From positions 1 through 64,000 of the forward strand of contig JAFWZP010000073.1 in NCBI GenBank assembly GCA_017522255.1: DNA of 64,000 bases, given 5' to 3'. The DNA comes from Bacteroidales bacterium (GTDB lineage: Bacteria > Bacteroidota > Bacteroidia > Bacteroidales > P3). Numbering within the stretch: the stretch's first letter is position 1; every line of letters starts with the position of its first letter. Below are positions 47,656 to 57,111 of this stretch, piece by piece. The notes beneath the pieces were generated by a model that had not been told where the DNA came from, searched no databases, and saw only the letters and a program-made list of their open reading frames with translations. Made by a program: the position numbers and the translations under genes.

Positions 47656-48492
47656 TTATTCTGTTACGCCTGTTTCGGCACATTGTATTACTTCCTTAGT
47701 TTCTTTGTTCGAAATAAATCCTACTATATGGCAATTTTCGGCCACATATTCGGTTGGCAAGGTGTAGTTTAGTTCTATATATCTGCAAGTGCCTGTTTTG
47801 CCATCGGCATCTACATCTATACCCCAAAGGTCGGTTACGGTATTGCGGAATACGTGCTTGAATTCATAATTATCGAGTGTTTCCGAACCAGACTTTTGCT
47901 TGCCAATTATTCCATCTTCCATAACAAGAATGGTAAACGTTAGAGATTCGGCAATGTCTTCCAAAAACTCGATGTTTGATTTAATTGTAAGTTGTCGACT
48001 TTGGGGGTCGTATTCTGTGTCTATATCCATGGCTAATTTTGCAGTAGCACTGTCGGATAGTGCAGCGTTGATGCCACTTTCCATTTCGGCATGGCCCAAT
48101 ATACCACCACTGCGATTAATCATTGCTGTGGGATAATTGCTTACTCCAAAAAAGTCATGCCAAGCATTTCCTACTTCTGTGCGTAAGTCTTGATTGCCTT
48201 CGATTGGACTCGAAAACATTCCTGCATGTATGCTTATTGCAATCATTTTATCGCCGGTTGTAGACTGTATTTGAGATATTATTTCATCGGCATCCGGGCA
48301 ATTGGTACATCTGTTGCCCGTATATTTTTCTACAAGCAATCGTTGTGTGTGGTCGGCTACCGGTTGTCCATCATACCACTCTCCGGTGCTACCCGAAAAG
48401 ATAAGATAATCATCACTTTCTATTTTGTCGCAACTTGCAAAAGCTACTGTCAGTGCTAATGCTATGGCGCTTATATTAAATAATCTCTTCAT
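47656..48492 (-). CDS. Omp28-family outer-membrane lipoprotein
   Basis: 278 residues. The lipobox ends at C21 (VAFASC). An Omp28 domain follows with a thioredoxin-like start, VEKYTGNRCTNCPDA (54-68), which carries a CxxC (C62, C65), and SNYPTAMINR (about 118-127), the cis-Pro-like turn. Omp28 was described as a surface adhesin in Porphyromonas gingivalis, yet the fold suggests a redox role. Its place next to a TlpA-like gene supports an envelope thiol function, which is inference. Confidence 0.85.
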   Translation of the reverse strand: MKRLFNISAIALALTVAFASCDKIESDDYLIFSGSTGEWYDGQPVADHTQRLLVEKYTGNRCTNCPDADEIISQIQSTTGDKMIAISIHAGMFSSPIEGNQDLRTEVGNAWHDFFGVSNYPTAMINRSGGILGHAEMESGINAALSDSATAKLAMDIDTEYDPQSRQLTIKSNIEFLEDIAESLTFTILVMEDGIIGKQKSGSETLDNYEFKHVFRNTVTDLWGIDVDADGKTGTCRYIELNYTLPTEYVAENCHIVGFISNKETKEVIQCAETGVTE

Positions 48493-48515
48493 CTTGTTAT
48501 CTCTTTATCTTGTTA

Positions 48516-50183
48516 TTAAAAACTACTTGTTAGCGACACCATCAATCCGTTGCTTGCAGGCACTTCGCGACATACACCGCCTATGCACAACAAGCCTCTG
48601 CGTTGTTTGCCGTAGCCTATTTGTAAGCGTGTGGTATTGTGTGTGTAGCCTACCGATACATTGTAGTAGTGTTCTTTGCTGCCATTGTAATTGTATTGGT
48701 CTGAAACCGAAAGGAAGAATGCCGAAGTGAAGTTCCATTCCACCAAAGCCATCAGCCAATCGCCACTGCGTTTGTCGTCGTCGAAATATTCGATATTACT
48801 CTTAAGCCATTGCAATTCGCCACGTAGCACATTCTTCGAGTTCATCTTGTATGTGTAGTCGGCTACCACTACATTGTTGTAGTGTATGTCTCCGTGTTCG
48901 TTTTCCATAATGGGGTTGAATGCTATGTATGCGTATGTAAGGGCAAGTTTCGATTTCTTTGATAGTTTCTTGCTTACTTCTACGTTAAAGTCTTGATAGT
49001 ATAGTTCGTCGCCCACTTTAAAGAAGTCTGATGTATATCCGTCAGTACCTTTTTGATCTATGGTGGTGTATCCTTCAAGTGGTTGTTTGTCTATCGACAT
49101 TATTTGCGAGTAGTTCATTTTAAGAGTAGTTCCGTATTTGCCGCCAAGCCATGTGCCTTTCTTTATGGAATAGGTAACATCGGCTTGTATGCCCATTTCG
49201 CCGTTTACTTGTGTGATGGCAGGATAAAGAGCCATAAGAGCGTATGTATGTTGTTTGCTCATGGCAGGGATATAGTTGATGTAAAGCATTTCGCCTGTAG
49301 AAGTGCGTTCCGATTTAAATCCCATATTGTCGATGCGTTTGGCTTGAAGGTTGATACCTAAGCCTTTTTGAGAATACGATGCCGACACAAACAATGCGTT
49401 ACCATTTTTATAGATATAGTTGTTTAGGGCGTTAGGGTCTTGGCTTTTGATGGCATATTCGGCTTGCAAACCCCAGTTGCCATGTGCCAAATCCATTCTG
49501 AAAGCACCTGCTCCTACGTTTAGAGGGAGGTTTAGTTTGTAGCCTTCTACAGACGATAATATTGTTTGGTCTTCTTCGTATTTGCTCACAAAGCCCGCGC
49601 CAAGGGTGATACGTGTCTTGCTTTCTTCAAAATTCTTTATCAAGGAGTTTAACGAAAATTCGCCATCAATACCTCTTACAAGTCCTTTTCCGTAGTCCCA
49701 ATAGTAGCGTTGTTTGCCCACCATCGATTTTATTATTATACCATCAACAGGGCGAAACTTAACGTTTACCCCCATCATGGCGTTGTCTAAGCCAAGATTG
49801 CGGTCTTCGTAAGAGCGGAATATAAGTCCGCTACCATATTGGTCGTAGAAGTTGCCCGCCGTTATTTCGAACATATCGTTTTGGTAGCTCATAAATTTAT
49901 TGGCAATACCGGCACCCTTATATTGCGAGTTGAAACCCAAAATAGGGTCGAGGTACGATTCGAAACGTATGCCTGCCGAAAAGCCACCATTAGTATAGAG
50001 CAAATTTGCAAATACATTTGATAGCATTTTTTGAGGCACATCTTCGGCACCTATTGCCGAGTCTTGGCGCGAGAACTGTGCATCAATCTGGAAGTTTCCG
50101 GTTACTTGTCCTCCACCAAGCGTTTGAGCACTGAGTTGTATTGCAAGCATAACAGCACTCAACGTTAAAAGTAGTTTCTTCAT
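48516..50183 (-). CDS. DUF6029 outer-membrane beta-barrel protein
   Basis: 555 residues. A signal peptide (1-19, ending QLSA) precedes GGGQVTGNFQIDAQF and many amphipathic strands, such as GFSAGIRFESYLDPI and NKFMSYQNDMFEITAGNFYDQYG, ending SLTSSF with a terminal Phe usual for outer-membrane barrels. This fits the Bacteroidota family DUF6029. The role is unknown. It lies 11 bases after the thioredoxin-like gene and 23 before the Omp28 gene, implying one transcript. Confidence 0.85.
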   Translation of the reverse strand: MKKLLLTLSAVMLAIQLSAQTLGGGQVTGNFQIDAQFSRQDSAIGAEDVPQKMLSNVFANLLYTNGGFSAGIRFESYLDPILGFNSQYKGAGIANKFMSYQNDMFEITAGNFYDQYGSGLIFRSYEDRNLGLDNAMMGVNVKFRPVDGIIIKSMVGKQRYYWDYGKGLVRGIDGEFSLNSLIKNFEESKTRITLGAGFVSKYEEDQTILSSVEGYKLNLPLNVGAGAFRMDLAHGNWGLQAEYAIKSQDPNALNNYIYKNGNALFVSASYSQKGLGINLQAKRIDNMGFKSERTSTGEMLYINYIPAMSKQHTYALMALYPAITQVNGEMGIQADVTYSIKKGTWLGGKYGTTLKMNYSQIMSIDKQPLEGYTTIDQKGTDGYTSDFFKVGDELYYQDFNVEVSKKLSKKSKLALTYAYIAFNPIMENEHGDIHYNNVVVADYTYKMNSKNVLRGELQWLKSNIEYFDDDKRSGDWLMALVEWNFTSAFFLSVSDQYNYNGSKEHYYNVSVGYTHNTTRLQIGYGKQRRGLLCIGGVCREVPASNGLMVSLTSSF

Positions 50184-50194
50184 AGTCTTTCAGA

Positions 50195-50725
50195 TTATTT
50201 GCTTTCCGAGATGTCTTCTCCGTTCATTACTTTTCTTACAAGTTCTATAAGCTCTTCTTCGCTACCTTCTACAAACGATGTATGTTGCCATACCACTTCG
50301 CCTTTGCCGTTTATTATAAAGGTATGAGGAACATTCACCACGTTCATGGCGCGTTTTAGGTCTTGGTTTTGGTCAATGTATACTTCGTAATCCCAACCAC
50401 TGCCATTAACCAATGGTTTTACACGCGACGCACCTCTGGCATCGTCGATACTTACGGCTATTATTTTTACGCCTGTTTCTTCTTGCCAATCTTCATACAC
50501 TTCTTTTATTGTGTTGAGTTCTCTCAAACATGGTTTGCACCATGTAGCCCAAAAACTTAAGATGTAGGGCTTGCCATCATTATTAAATGTAGATGTTTGT
50601 ACTGTTTTTCCATCTAATGTCTTTACCGATACGTTTTCGGGTAAAGTGGGAAAACTTTTTGTTTCTTGTGCAAACATTCCTATCGAAAGGAATAGTGCGA
50701 AAACACTTACTAATAACTTCTTCAT
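50195..50725 (-). CDS. TlpA-family periplasmic thiol-disulfide oxidoreductase
   Basis: 176 residues. A signal peptide (1-20, ending MFAQ) precedes a thioredoxin fold with the active site SFWATWCKPC (57-66; C63 and C66). The conserved NVPHTFIINGKGEVVWQH (about 130-147) contains the cis-proline and the following strand. TlpA/ResA-like proteins reduce disulfides of exported proteins. The presumed partner outer-membrane proteins DUF6029 and Omp28 follow at once. Confidence 0.9.
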   Translation of the reverse strand: MKKLLVSVFALFLSIGMFAQETKSFPTLPENVSVKTLDGKTVQTSTFNNDGKPYILSFWATWCKPCLRELNTIKEVYEDWQEETGVKIIAVSIDDARGASRVKPLVNGSGWDYEVYIDQNQDLKRAMNVVNVPHTFIINGKGEVVWQHTSFVEGSEEELIELVRKVMNGEDISESK

Positions 50726-50760
50726 CGTTTAAGGTGTTAAATTTGTTAGTATTCTGTTTA

Positions 50761-51735
50761 TTATTTTTCCCTTGTTGCTATGTCTCTAATCAAAAGCACA
50801 AGGGCTTGTTTACAATTGTTGTTTGGCAGGCAGTCGAGTAGTTCGTATGCTCTATTGATATGATAATCGATAGCTTTTTTGCATTGCTCTATTCCTCCCA
50901 ACTCTGTTATCAAATCTATTACATCGTCTACTTCGTGTTGTGTTATAGTTTCTTTGTGGTATATGTTTTCTACCAATTCTTGTTGACTGCCGTTGGCGTT
51001 TCGGAGTCCGTATATCAAAGGCAGTGTTATTTTTTGTTCTCTTATGTCGTTGCCGTATGCTTTGCCGGTATCGAGGCTTTTGGAGTAGTCGAGTATGTCA
51101 TCTTGTATTTGAAAAGCTATGCCTAAACATCGGCCAAGCTCATACATTTTTTGTTTCTCACTCTCTTCGGCTTTGCCTACTATTGCACCTATTTGGCAAC
51201 AAGCCGAAAACAATACTGCTGTCTTTTTTCGTATTACTTCGTAGTATTTTTCTTCGGTAAGGTCGTATTCGAGAGCGTTTTCTTGTTGCAAAAGTTCGCC
51301 TTCGCCCATTTCTTGTGCCACACTACTTATGGTTTTCAGTATTTCGTTGTCGTTGATGTCTACTAATATGTTTAGAGCTTTGGCATAAAGGTAGTCGCCG
51401 GCAAGCACTGCCAATTTGTTGCCCCAAATGCTGTTTAGCGTTTGTTTGCCTCTTCGTAGGAGCGATTCGTCTACCACATCATCGTGAATAAGGGTGGTGA
51501 TGTGTAGCGTTTCTATGGCCAATGCAGCACGCACTGCCTTGTCCGATACCTTGTCGAAAGCTCCGGCTATAAGTAATAATAGTATTGGGCGCAGTTGCTT
51601 TCCTCGTGTTTGTCCCACGTGTGTCAGCATATCGTCCAAGAGTTTTATGCCACTGTCCGATAATCCATCATACAAGCGGTTAAACTCTGCTATCGAGTCT
51701 TTTATTGGTTTCGTTATTTCTTCTCTTAGAGCCAT
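50761..51735 (-). CDS. All-trans polyprenyl diphosphate synthase
   Basis: 324 residues. The first Asp-rich motif is DDVVD (85-89, in LIHDDVVDES) and the second DDILD (212-216, in QIQDDILDYSK), with GKQLRP (45-50) for IPP binding. The enzyme joins IPP units to an allylic diphosphate to give a long chain, in this group probably for menaquinone. Product length cannot be read reliably from sequence alone. It follows the PurF-like gene after 24 bases. Confidence 0.93.
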   Translation of the reverse strand: MALREEITKPIKDSIAEFNRLYDGLSDSGIKLLDDMLTHVGQTRGKQLRPILLLLIAGAFDKVSDKAVRAALAIETLHITTLIHDDVVDESLLRRGKQTLNSIWGNKLAVLAGDYLYAKALNILVDINDNEILKTISSVAQEMGEGELLQQENALEYDLTEEKYYEVIRKKTAVLFSACCQIGAIVGKAEESEKQKMYELGRCLGIAFQIQDDILDYSKSLDTGKAYGNDIREQKITLPLIYGLRNANGSQQELVENIYHKETITQHEVDDVIDLITELGGIEQCKKAIDYHINRAYELLDCLPNNNCKQALVLLIRDIATREK

Positions 51736-51759
51736 ACGATAAAAAGTAACTTAATATTT

Positions 51760-53166
51760 TTATTCGCCCCGGCTTGTACCATCAAAACAATGTGTACATA
51801 TTCTATCTTTAGGCAATCCTATTGCTTTTTCGATAGTACCCAATGTGTTGAACTTTAAAGAATCCACCCCCAAGTGCTTACGTAATACTTCCACCATATT
51901 GGCATATTCTTTTGACGTTTCGTCCATATAGCGGTCCAGGTTTTTGGCACTATCGCCTTCCAGTTCTTTTATAACACGGCGGGTGATGAGCTCCATTTCG
52001 TTTTTCGATGCCGTAAAGTTCAGGTAGTTGCAACCGCATAACAATGGAGGACAACTTATTCTTACATGTACCTCTTTTGCTCCGTATTCGTAAAGCATCT
52101 TTACATTGTCTTTAAGTTGAGTACCTCTCACTATCGAGTCGTCGCAGAATACAGCACGTTTGCCCGAAAGCACTGCTCTGTTTGGCAATAGCTTCATTTT
52201 TGCCACATGTTCGCGTTCTTCTTGGTTTATGGGCATAAAGCTTCTCGACCATGTGGGTGTGTATTTTGCCACTCCGCGTTGGTAGGGTATACCTTTGCCT
52301 GCTGCATATCCCAACGCCATGCCTATTCCAGAATCGGGTATGGCCGAAACAAAGTCGGCTTCAACGTCGTCAATCAACCCCATTTCGTATCCTCCTTTGT
52401 AGCGTACTTCTTCGGAGTTTATTCCTTCGTAGTCGACGCATGGAAAACCATAGTATATCCACAAGAAAGAGCATATCTGCATCGTGTCGTTGGGGGCAAG
52501 CAGTTGTGTGATTCCAAGTGGGGTTATCTTTATTATTTCGCCCGGACCTACAAAGCGTTCGGTAACGTAGTCTAAGTTTATGTAGCTGTGGCTTTCCATT
52601 GCCACTGCATAGCCATCGTCGTTTTTTCCTACCACAATAGGGGTGCGACCATAAAAGTCTCGTGCAGCTATTATGCCATCTTCGGTAAGTACAAGCATAG
52701 AGCAAGAGCCTTTTATTCGTTTAAACACATTCTTTATGCCGTCTACAAAGTCGGTGCCTTGTGTTATCATTAGTGCCACCAACTCGGTTGGATTGGTGGT
52801 GCCGGAGCTGAGTTCGGTAAATTGTTGGTTCTTTTCCAAACATTCTTTTTCTAACTCTGCTATATTGTTTATTCTACCTACGGTAACTATGGCAAAACGC
52901 CCCAAGTGGGAGTTTACAACTATGGGTTGTGAATCGGTGTCGCTTATAACGCCTAAACCATATTTGCCTTTAAATTTGCCGAGTTCGTCGTTGAACTTAG
53001 TTCTGAAGTACGTGTTTTGAATATTGTGTATGGAACGATGAAAAATACCTTCATCGATTGTTACCATACCACCTCTTTTTGTGCCTAAATGTGAGTGATA
53101 GTCTGTGCCATAAAATAAATCGGTTGAACACGAACGCTTGGAAACTATACCAAAAAAACCTCCCAT
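51760..53166 (-). CDS. PurF-like protein lacking the N-terminal cysteine nucleophile
   Basis: 468 residues from ATG at 53166. The open frame extends to 53220, but a -7 box at 53218-53225 excludes that start. The N-terminus reads MGGFFGIVSKRSC. True amidophosphoribosyltransferase starts with processed CG(I/V)xG, with Cys1 as glutaminase nucleophile; here Gly replaces it. The rest of an Ntn-type fold remains (SHLGRFAIVTVGRINN, about 86-101; LTEDGIIAARDFYGRTP, about 160-176). The PRPP-binding loop CDDSIVRGTQ (341-350) is intact. So ammonia transfer from glutamine should fail, while phosphoribosyl binding may persist. Such paralogues occur in Bacteroidales. An ordinary purF is presumably elsewhere. 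Confidence 0.88.
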   Translation of the reverse strand: MGGFFGIVSKRSCSTDLFYGTDYHSHLGTKRGGMVTIDEGIFHRSIHNIQNTYFRTKFNDELGKFKGKYGLGVISDTDSQPIVVNSHLGRFAIVTVGRINNIAELEKECLEKNQQFTELSSGTTNPTELVALMITQGTDFVDGIKNVFKRIKGSCSMLVLTEDGIIAARDFYGRTPIVVGKNDDGYAVAMESHSYINLDYVTERFVGPGEIIKITPLGITQLLAPNDTMQICSFLWIYYGFPCVDYEGINSEEVRYKGGYEMGLIDDVEADFVSAIPDSGIGMALGYAAGKGIPYQRGVAKYTPTWSRSFMPINQEEREHVAKMKLLPNRAVLSGKRAVFCDDSIVRGTQLKDNVKMLYEYGAKEVHVRISCPPLLCGCNYLNFTASKNEMELITRRVIKELEGDSAKNLDRYMDETSKEYANMVEVLRKHLGVDSLKFNTLGTIEKAIGLPKDRICTHCFDGTSRGE

Positions 53167-53217
53167 AGTATTGTTATTTAAAGTATTATAATTATTATTG
53201 CTATGTATTTTATTTTG

Positions 53218-53225
53218 CAAATATA
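53218..53225 (-). promoter_or_regulatory. Candidate -7 promoter box, minus strand
   Basis: Reads TATATTTG on the minus strand, the same as the -7 box at 30223-30230. No TTTG is found at 19-21 bases. It would start the transcript for 53166-46143 about 45 bases before the ATG. Confidence 0.5.
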
Positions 53226-53269
53226 CAAATTTATTGTCAAAATAAAAAGTGTTGTCCTATAAAAAATGA

Positions 53270-53300
53270 AAAGAGGGAGTATTTTTGCTCCCTCTTTCGA
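53270..53300. terminator. Terminator of the type B cargo gene
   Basis: The stem aaagagggag (53270-53279) pairs with 53288-53297, between the stop at 53311 and the promoter of the next unit. The loop is 8 bases. Confidence 0.75.
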
Positions 53301-53310
53301 TATTTAATCA

Positions 53311-56300
53311 TCATCTCAAAACTTCTATAACGCCATTACGCTGTATGTTTCCCAAGTATCCTTTTCCTACAAATCGATAGAAGTATGTGCCTGCCGGGAT
53401 ATTTTCGGCACCCGGATCCCAAAAGTCTTCTTCGCTCGAAATGTTTTCTTTATAGTATACTCGTTTGCCCCAGCGGTCGAATATCGAAAGTTCGTTTGTA
53501 GGATAACCTAAGCCATCTACAAGGTTTTTGATTGCAAACACATCGTTTATTCCGTCGCCGTTGGCTGTGATAACATTCGGGAACTGCAAGAAGTCGTTTA
53601 CCAATACTAATCTGCTATCTGTGGTGTCGGCACATACTATGTAGTTGCCGCTTGGTGCCAAGTTTTTGGTCATGGCCACTAATTCCACTTTATATTCGCC
53701 GGCTATACTTTGGTCGTCGAAAGCTCGGAATGTATACAATGGTTCGTATTCTTTCAACGTAGTTACCGAGTGTGTCAAATCTTTGTCGTATTGTATCTTC
53801 CAATAGTAGATATTATCCGAGTTGTGTGGCATGGTCAGGTTGTTGAACTGCACTTCGGGGTGTAGCACCGTTGGCGTTTCGGGGTTCCATGTGAACTTGG
53901 CTTTTGGACTTGGATATACCGACACAAAGTTTTTGTATTGTATGGAGTCGATACAGCCGTTGTGTGATATTGCATAGTATTTAAAGTCATACAATCCTGC
54001 GTAGTACAAGTGCGATGGATTTTCTTCTTCCGATATATGGCCGTCGCCAAACTCCCATCTGTGCTTGTCGGCTCCTATGGTTCTGTTTTTTATCTTTATA
54101 TCCAAAGGTTCGCAACCTTCTATAAATGGCAAACCGCTTATATCAAAGTTTGGTATTGGCTTAGGAGCCACATCTACCACTCTGTCATCACGTGCAGGGC
54201 AACGTACTCCTTCCATAGTATTTGTTACTTCCACTTCGTAGTTAGTGGCTACACCACCGGTTTTTAATGTCCATATCTTTTGTGTTGTTTCGTATGTTGG
54301 CGACCATGTGTAGCTGTAGTTGTTTTGTGCAGCTTTGCCATCGTCGGCATCAAGTTGGAACGATTCGTCGTCGCACAAAGCGGTATCAGGTCCCAAATTT
54401 GGTTTTGGTGTCCATATAGTGGTAATACCGGTGCATGTATCCCATTGGCAGCCAAATGAATCAATGATAGAGACATTCAATAAGAAGAAACCTGATGTGT
54501 CCGGAGTGGTAACTTTACCGGTCGAAGACGAAGTCGTTTCGACATTTACGCCCGGAGTTCTGCCTGACCATAAAATGGTGTCTACCCCCACATTATATGT
54601 CCAATCCGAAGTGTTGATGTTACATAATTCCATCGACCAGCTGAATACCCAGCCATTATCGGCTCCCCATGTGTCGCATACTTCGATACTCCATTCTCCG
54701 TTTAGCGAACATCCTACAAGGCCGTTAAAGTCTTGCGAAGGTTTGTAGAAACCTAATTTTGCTGTTCTGTGGCTCGAGTCGGTGGTGTTGAACGATACCT
54801 GACCGGGAGCAGCATCTGTTTCCAAATATCCGTTAGGAAGTGTGGATCCGAAATCGTACGATACCGGCACTTGTGTGCTATTGTCTACCACGTATATAGC
54901 ATCAGTCAAAGAAGCATTTAAGTTGCCATTAACATCGCGGTAGCCATAGTCGGTATTGTTAGACCAACAATAAGTCCAACCCACACCGGGAATATTGTAT
55001 AACGAGTCGCAGTATCCGCTGGAACCACTACCATCGTATGTGCCGTGATTATTTCCACCGTATGGCAAACCAAAGAATTTGCCACTACCACCACCACCGG
55101 GGTTGCGTATTTCGCCTGTTACATTGTCTACTTGTTGAGTTTCTTTATATTTCAATACAGCAGAGTTTTTTTCCGGACATTTAATAGCCAACTTTAAGTC
55201 GCCCATAAATTCGTGTTCCATATTTACGCATATCGAGCAGATGTCGTTTGCCGATTGTATTCTTCGTCCTGCCGGGAACTCGGTGAAACGTACAGGGGCT
55301 TCGTAGCATTGTACATCGCAGTTAGGACCGTCGGGTACGAAAGTTCTGGAGTTATTTTCTGCCGCAGCTTCTTTTACAAATTGTATGGGCTCGGTAATAA
55401 TGGTAGCATCATTACCGGCACCTACTTTGATAGTTGCGTATGATGTATTACAGATTGTAGGAAGATTGAATATCGTTTTGATAGGATTTTTAGCTATACG
55501 CACACGTGCCGAAACCGATTTTGGATTTGTACATCCATTGCTATCGGTAGCTGTTACAAATAAGTCATATCCTTGCACGGCTTGATAATAGTGATTAGCT
55601 CGGTCTTCGCCCATTCTTTCGGTTACGCTACCATCACCGTATGTCCATTTATATTGACACAATTCAACATCTTGGTGGTAATACAAATCGTTTTCGGGGA
55701 ACGATGTTTTGATAGGTATCGATATTCTATCACCGAAGCATATATCAAATGCGTGAAACCACAATGTGTCAAAGCCCAATACCACATCAGTGTTAATGCT
55801 GTCAAATATTGTGTCTAAGTCGTAACTATAAGTTACTTTTTTGGGAATTTCTTCATCGCCAACTACTCTGTAAAATATTGTATCCCATTCTAATTCTATT
55901 GCTTGGCAAGGTTTTCCACACACTACGTTTATAGAAAATCCTTTACCCACGTTGCCGTTGTTGTCTGATTTAAAACGTAGTGTTATACTATTACCGGTTG
56001 CATATATTTGTTGAAATAAAATCGAAGTGTCGTTGTTGGCTTTGCATATAAGCGGATCACTGGTACTTGTTCCGTCATATATATATAATGTGTCGCCCGG
56101 TTCTACATCAAACTCGTCTATAGCCAAGGTCAAACGATTTGGGTCGTAGCATGATGTATCTACGAATGTAACTGTGTAGTTTTCGTTGTCGGCATAATAG
56201 TTACCATTTGCATCGGAGTCTGTAAGACGTATACCTTCGCCGGGTAAATTAATTGTTTGTCCATTCAGTTCCGAAATTTTCTTTACTACTTGGTTTTGTG

Positions 56301-56361
56301 CGAATGCACTGCCTATTGCTACCAAAACCAGCATTGCAACAAAAGTAAAAAACCTTTTCAT
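53311..56361 (-). CDS. Large gliding-motility-type surface protein with T9SS type B sorting domain
   Basis: 1016 residues. A signal peptide (1-21, ending AFAQ) is followed by a CUB-like domain (about 25-150, DTLYIYDGTSTSDPL), a proprotein-convertase P-like domain (about 372-585; EHEFMGDLKLAIKCP, NGEWSIEVCDTWG), one clear PKD domain (about 745-820, KHRWEFGDGHISEEENPSHLY) and a C-terminal CHU_C/type B domain (about 925-1016, FPNVITANGDGINDVF and FDRWGKRVYY). The C-terminal signal directs export by the T9SS. No protease domain accompanies the P-like domain. It begins 24 bases after the 153-residue secreted protein, implying one unit. Confidence 0.9.
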   Translation of the reverse strand: MKRFFTFVAMLVLVAIGSAFAQNQVVKKISELNGQTINLPGEGIRLTDSDANGNYYADNENYTVTFVDTSCYDPNRLTLAIDEFDVEPGDTLYIYDGTSTSDPLICKANNDTSILFQQIYATGNSITLRFKSDNNGNVGKGFSINVVCGKPCQAIELEWDTIFYRVVGDEEIPKKVTYSYDLDTIFDSINTDVVLGFDTLWFHAFDICFGDRISIPIKTSFPENDLYYHQDVELCQYKWTYGDGSVTERMGEDRANHYYQAVQGYDLFVTATDSNGCTNPKSVSARVRIAKNPIKTIFNLPTICNTSYATIKVGAGNDATIITEPIQFVKEAAAENNSRTFVPDGPNCDVQCYEAPVRFTEFPAGRRIQSANDICSICVNMEHEFMGDLKLAIKCPEKNSAVLKYKETQQVDNVTGEIRNPGGGGSGKFFGLPYGGNNHGTYDGSGSSGYCDSLYNIPGVGWTYCWSNNTDYGYRDVNGNLNASLTDAIYVVDNSTQVPVSYDFGSTLPNGYLETDAAPGQVSFNTTDSSHRTAKLGFYKPSQDFNGLVGCSLNGEWSIEVCDTWGADNGWVFSWSMELCNINTSDWTYNVGVDTILWSGRTPGVNVETTSSSTGKVTTPDTSGFFLLNVSIIDSFGCQWDTCTGITTIWTPKPNLGPDTALCDDESFQLDADDGKAAQNNYSYTWSPTYETTQKIWTLKTGGVATNYEVEVTNTMEGVRCPARDDRVVDVAPKPIPNFDISGLPFIEGCEPLDIKIKNRTIGADKHRWEFGDGHISEEENPSHLYYAGLYDFKYYAISHNGCIDSIQYKNFVSVYPSPKAKFTWNPETPTVLHPEVQFNNLTMPHNSDNIYYWKIQYDKDLTHSVTTLKEYEPLYTFRAFDDQSIAGEYKVELVAMTKNLAPSGNYIVCADTTDSRLVLVNDFLQFPNVITANGDGINDVFAIKNLVDGLGYPTNELSIFDRWGKRVYYKENISSEEDFWDPGAENIPAGTYFYRFVGKGYLGNIQRNGVIEVLR

Positions 56362-56385
56362 CGTAATTATCTCCTATATTTGTTT

Positions 56386-56847
56386 TTATTTTTTGTTTTC
56401 GTTATTTTCGTTATATGCATCGTTGGTTAATTGGTCTACCAAGTTGTAGATTTCCACCACCGGACGCAAAACCAAGTATCTGTATTCTTTATCTACTATT
56501 TCGAAGTATATTTCTTTTCCCCAGTGGCGGTGTTGGAAATTGTAGAAACTATAAGCATATACGCTAAAGGTGTCTAAATTTATTTCCATATTGGCAGCCA
56601 ACGGCATATTGGTTTCGTTGCTCACCACGTCCGAAATGTTGTATACTATCGCACTATCGGGCAAAACATTGGTTTTGTAAAATGCTGATTGTGCGTAATA
56701 GCAGTAGTGATCCAATTTTGCTTGCGGAAGCGTATTGTAAACTTCCTGCGAAAAGTTTGGCGACACCAACTTGTAACAATCTTGTGCTTTAACCGTAAAT
56801 GCTATGCAAAAAAGCATACATACGCACAATAACTTCGACTTATTCAT
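56386..56847 (-). CDS. Small secreted protein of unknown family
   Basis: 153 residues with a signal peptide (1-21, ending VKAQ). The body is rich in Tyr, Asn and Asp (HYCYYAQSAFYKTNVLPDSAIVYNI), with two to four Cys, and a hydrophilic tail (NENNENKK). I do not recognise it. Being first in the unit with the large type B cargo, it may assist or accompany that protein, but this is only from location. Confidence 0.7.
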   Translation of the reverse strand: MNKSKLLCVCMLFCIAFTVKAQDCYKLVSPNFSQEVYNTLPQAKLDHYCYYAQSAFYKTNVLPDSAIVYNISDVVSNETNMPLAANMEINLDTFSVYAYSFYNFQHRHWGKEIYFEIVDKEYRYLVLRPVVEIYNLVDQLTNDAYNENNENKK

Positions 56848-57080
56848 AACTTTGACGTTTTAGTTTATTATTCTTTATTTGCTCATAAGACTATTTTTTC
56901 GCCCTCAAGGGTGGTTAAACGTGTGTTAAATATTCCCGATAATATATTAAATAGTGTTTATCGTGTCGTTTTCGTTTCTCCACACCTAAACATAGCTCTA
57001 CCCAAAAATCAATCAACAAAATTGTTTGTCAATTGATTATGACAGAAATAGAGCCACTTCGGACTATAAATAATCATCTG
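56848..57080. other. Long leader of the type B cargo unit
   Basis: About 225 bases of untranslated leader lie between the promoter at 57081-57111 and the ATG at 56847. It contains an imperfect inverted repeat at 57007-57038 (aatcaat...attgatt). No known riboswitch motif is recognisable. Confidence 0.5.
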
Positions 57081-57111
57081 CAAAGATAGATTTTTTTTAC
57101 GACTATACAAA
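57081..57111 (-). promoter_or_regulatory. Consensus Bacteroidales promoter, minus strand
   Basis: On the minus strand, TTTG (57108-57111), 19 bases and TATCTTTG (57081-57088), 234 bases before the ATG at 56847. Confidence 0.75.
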
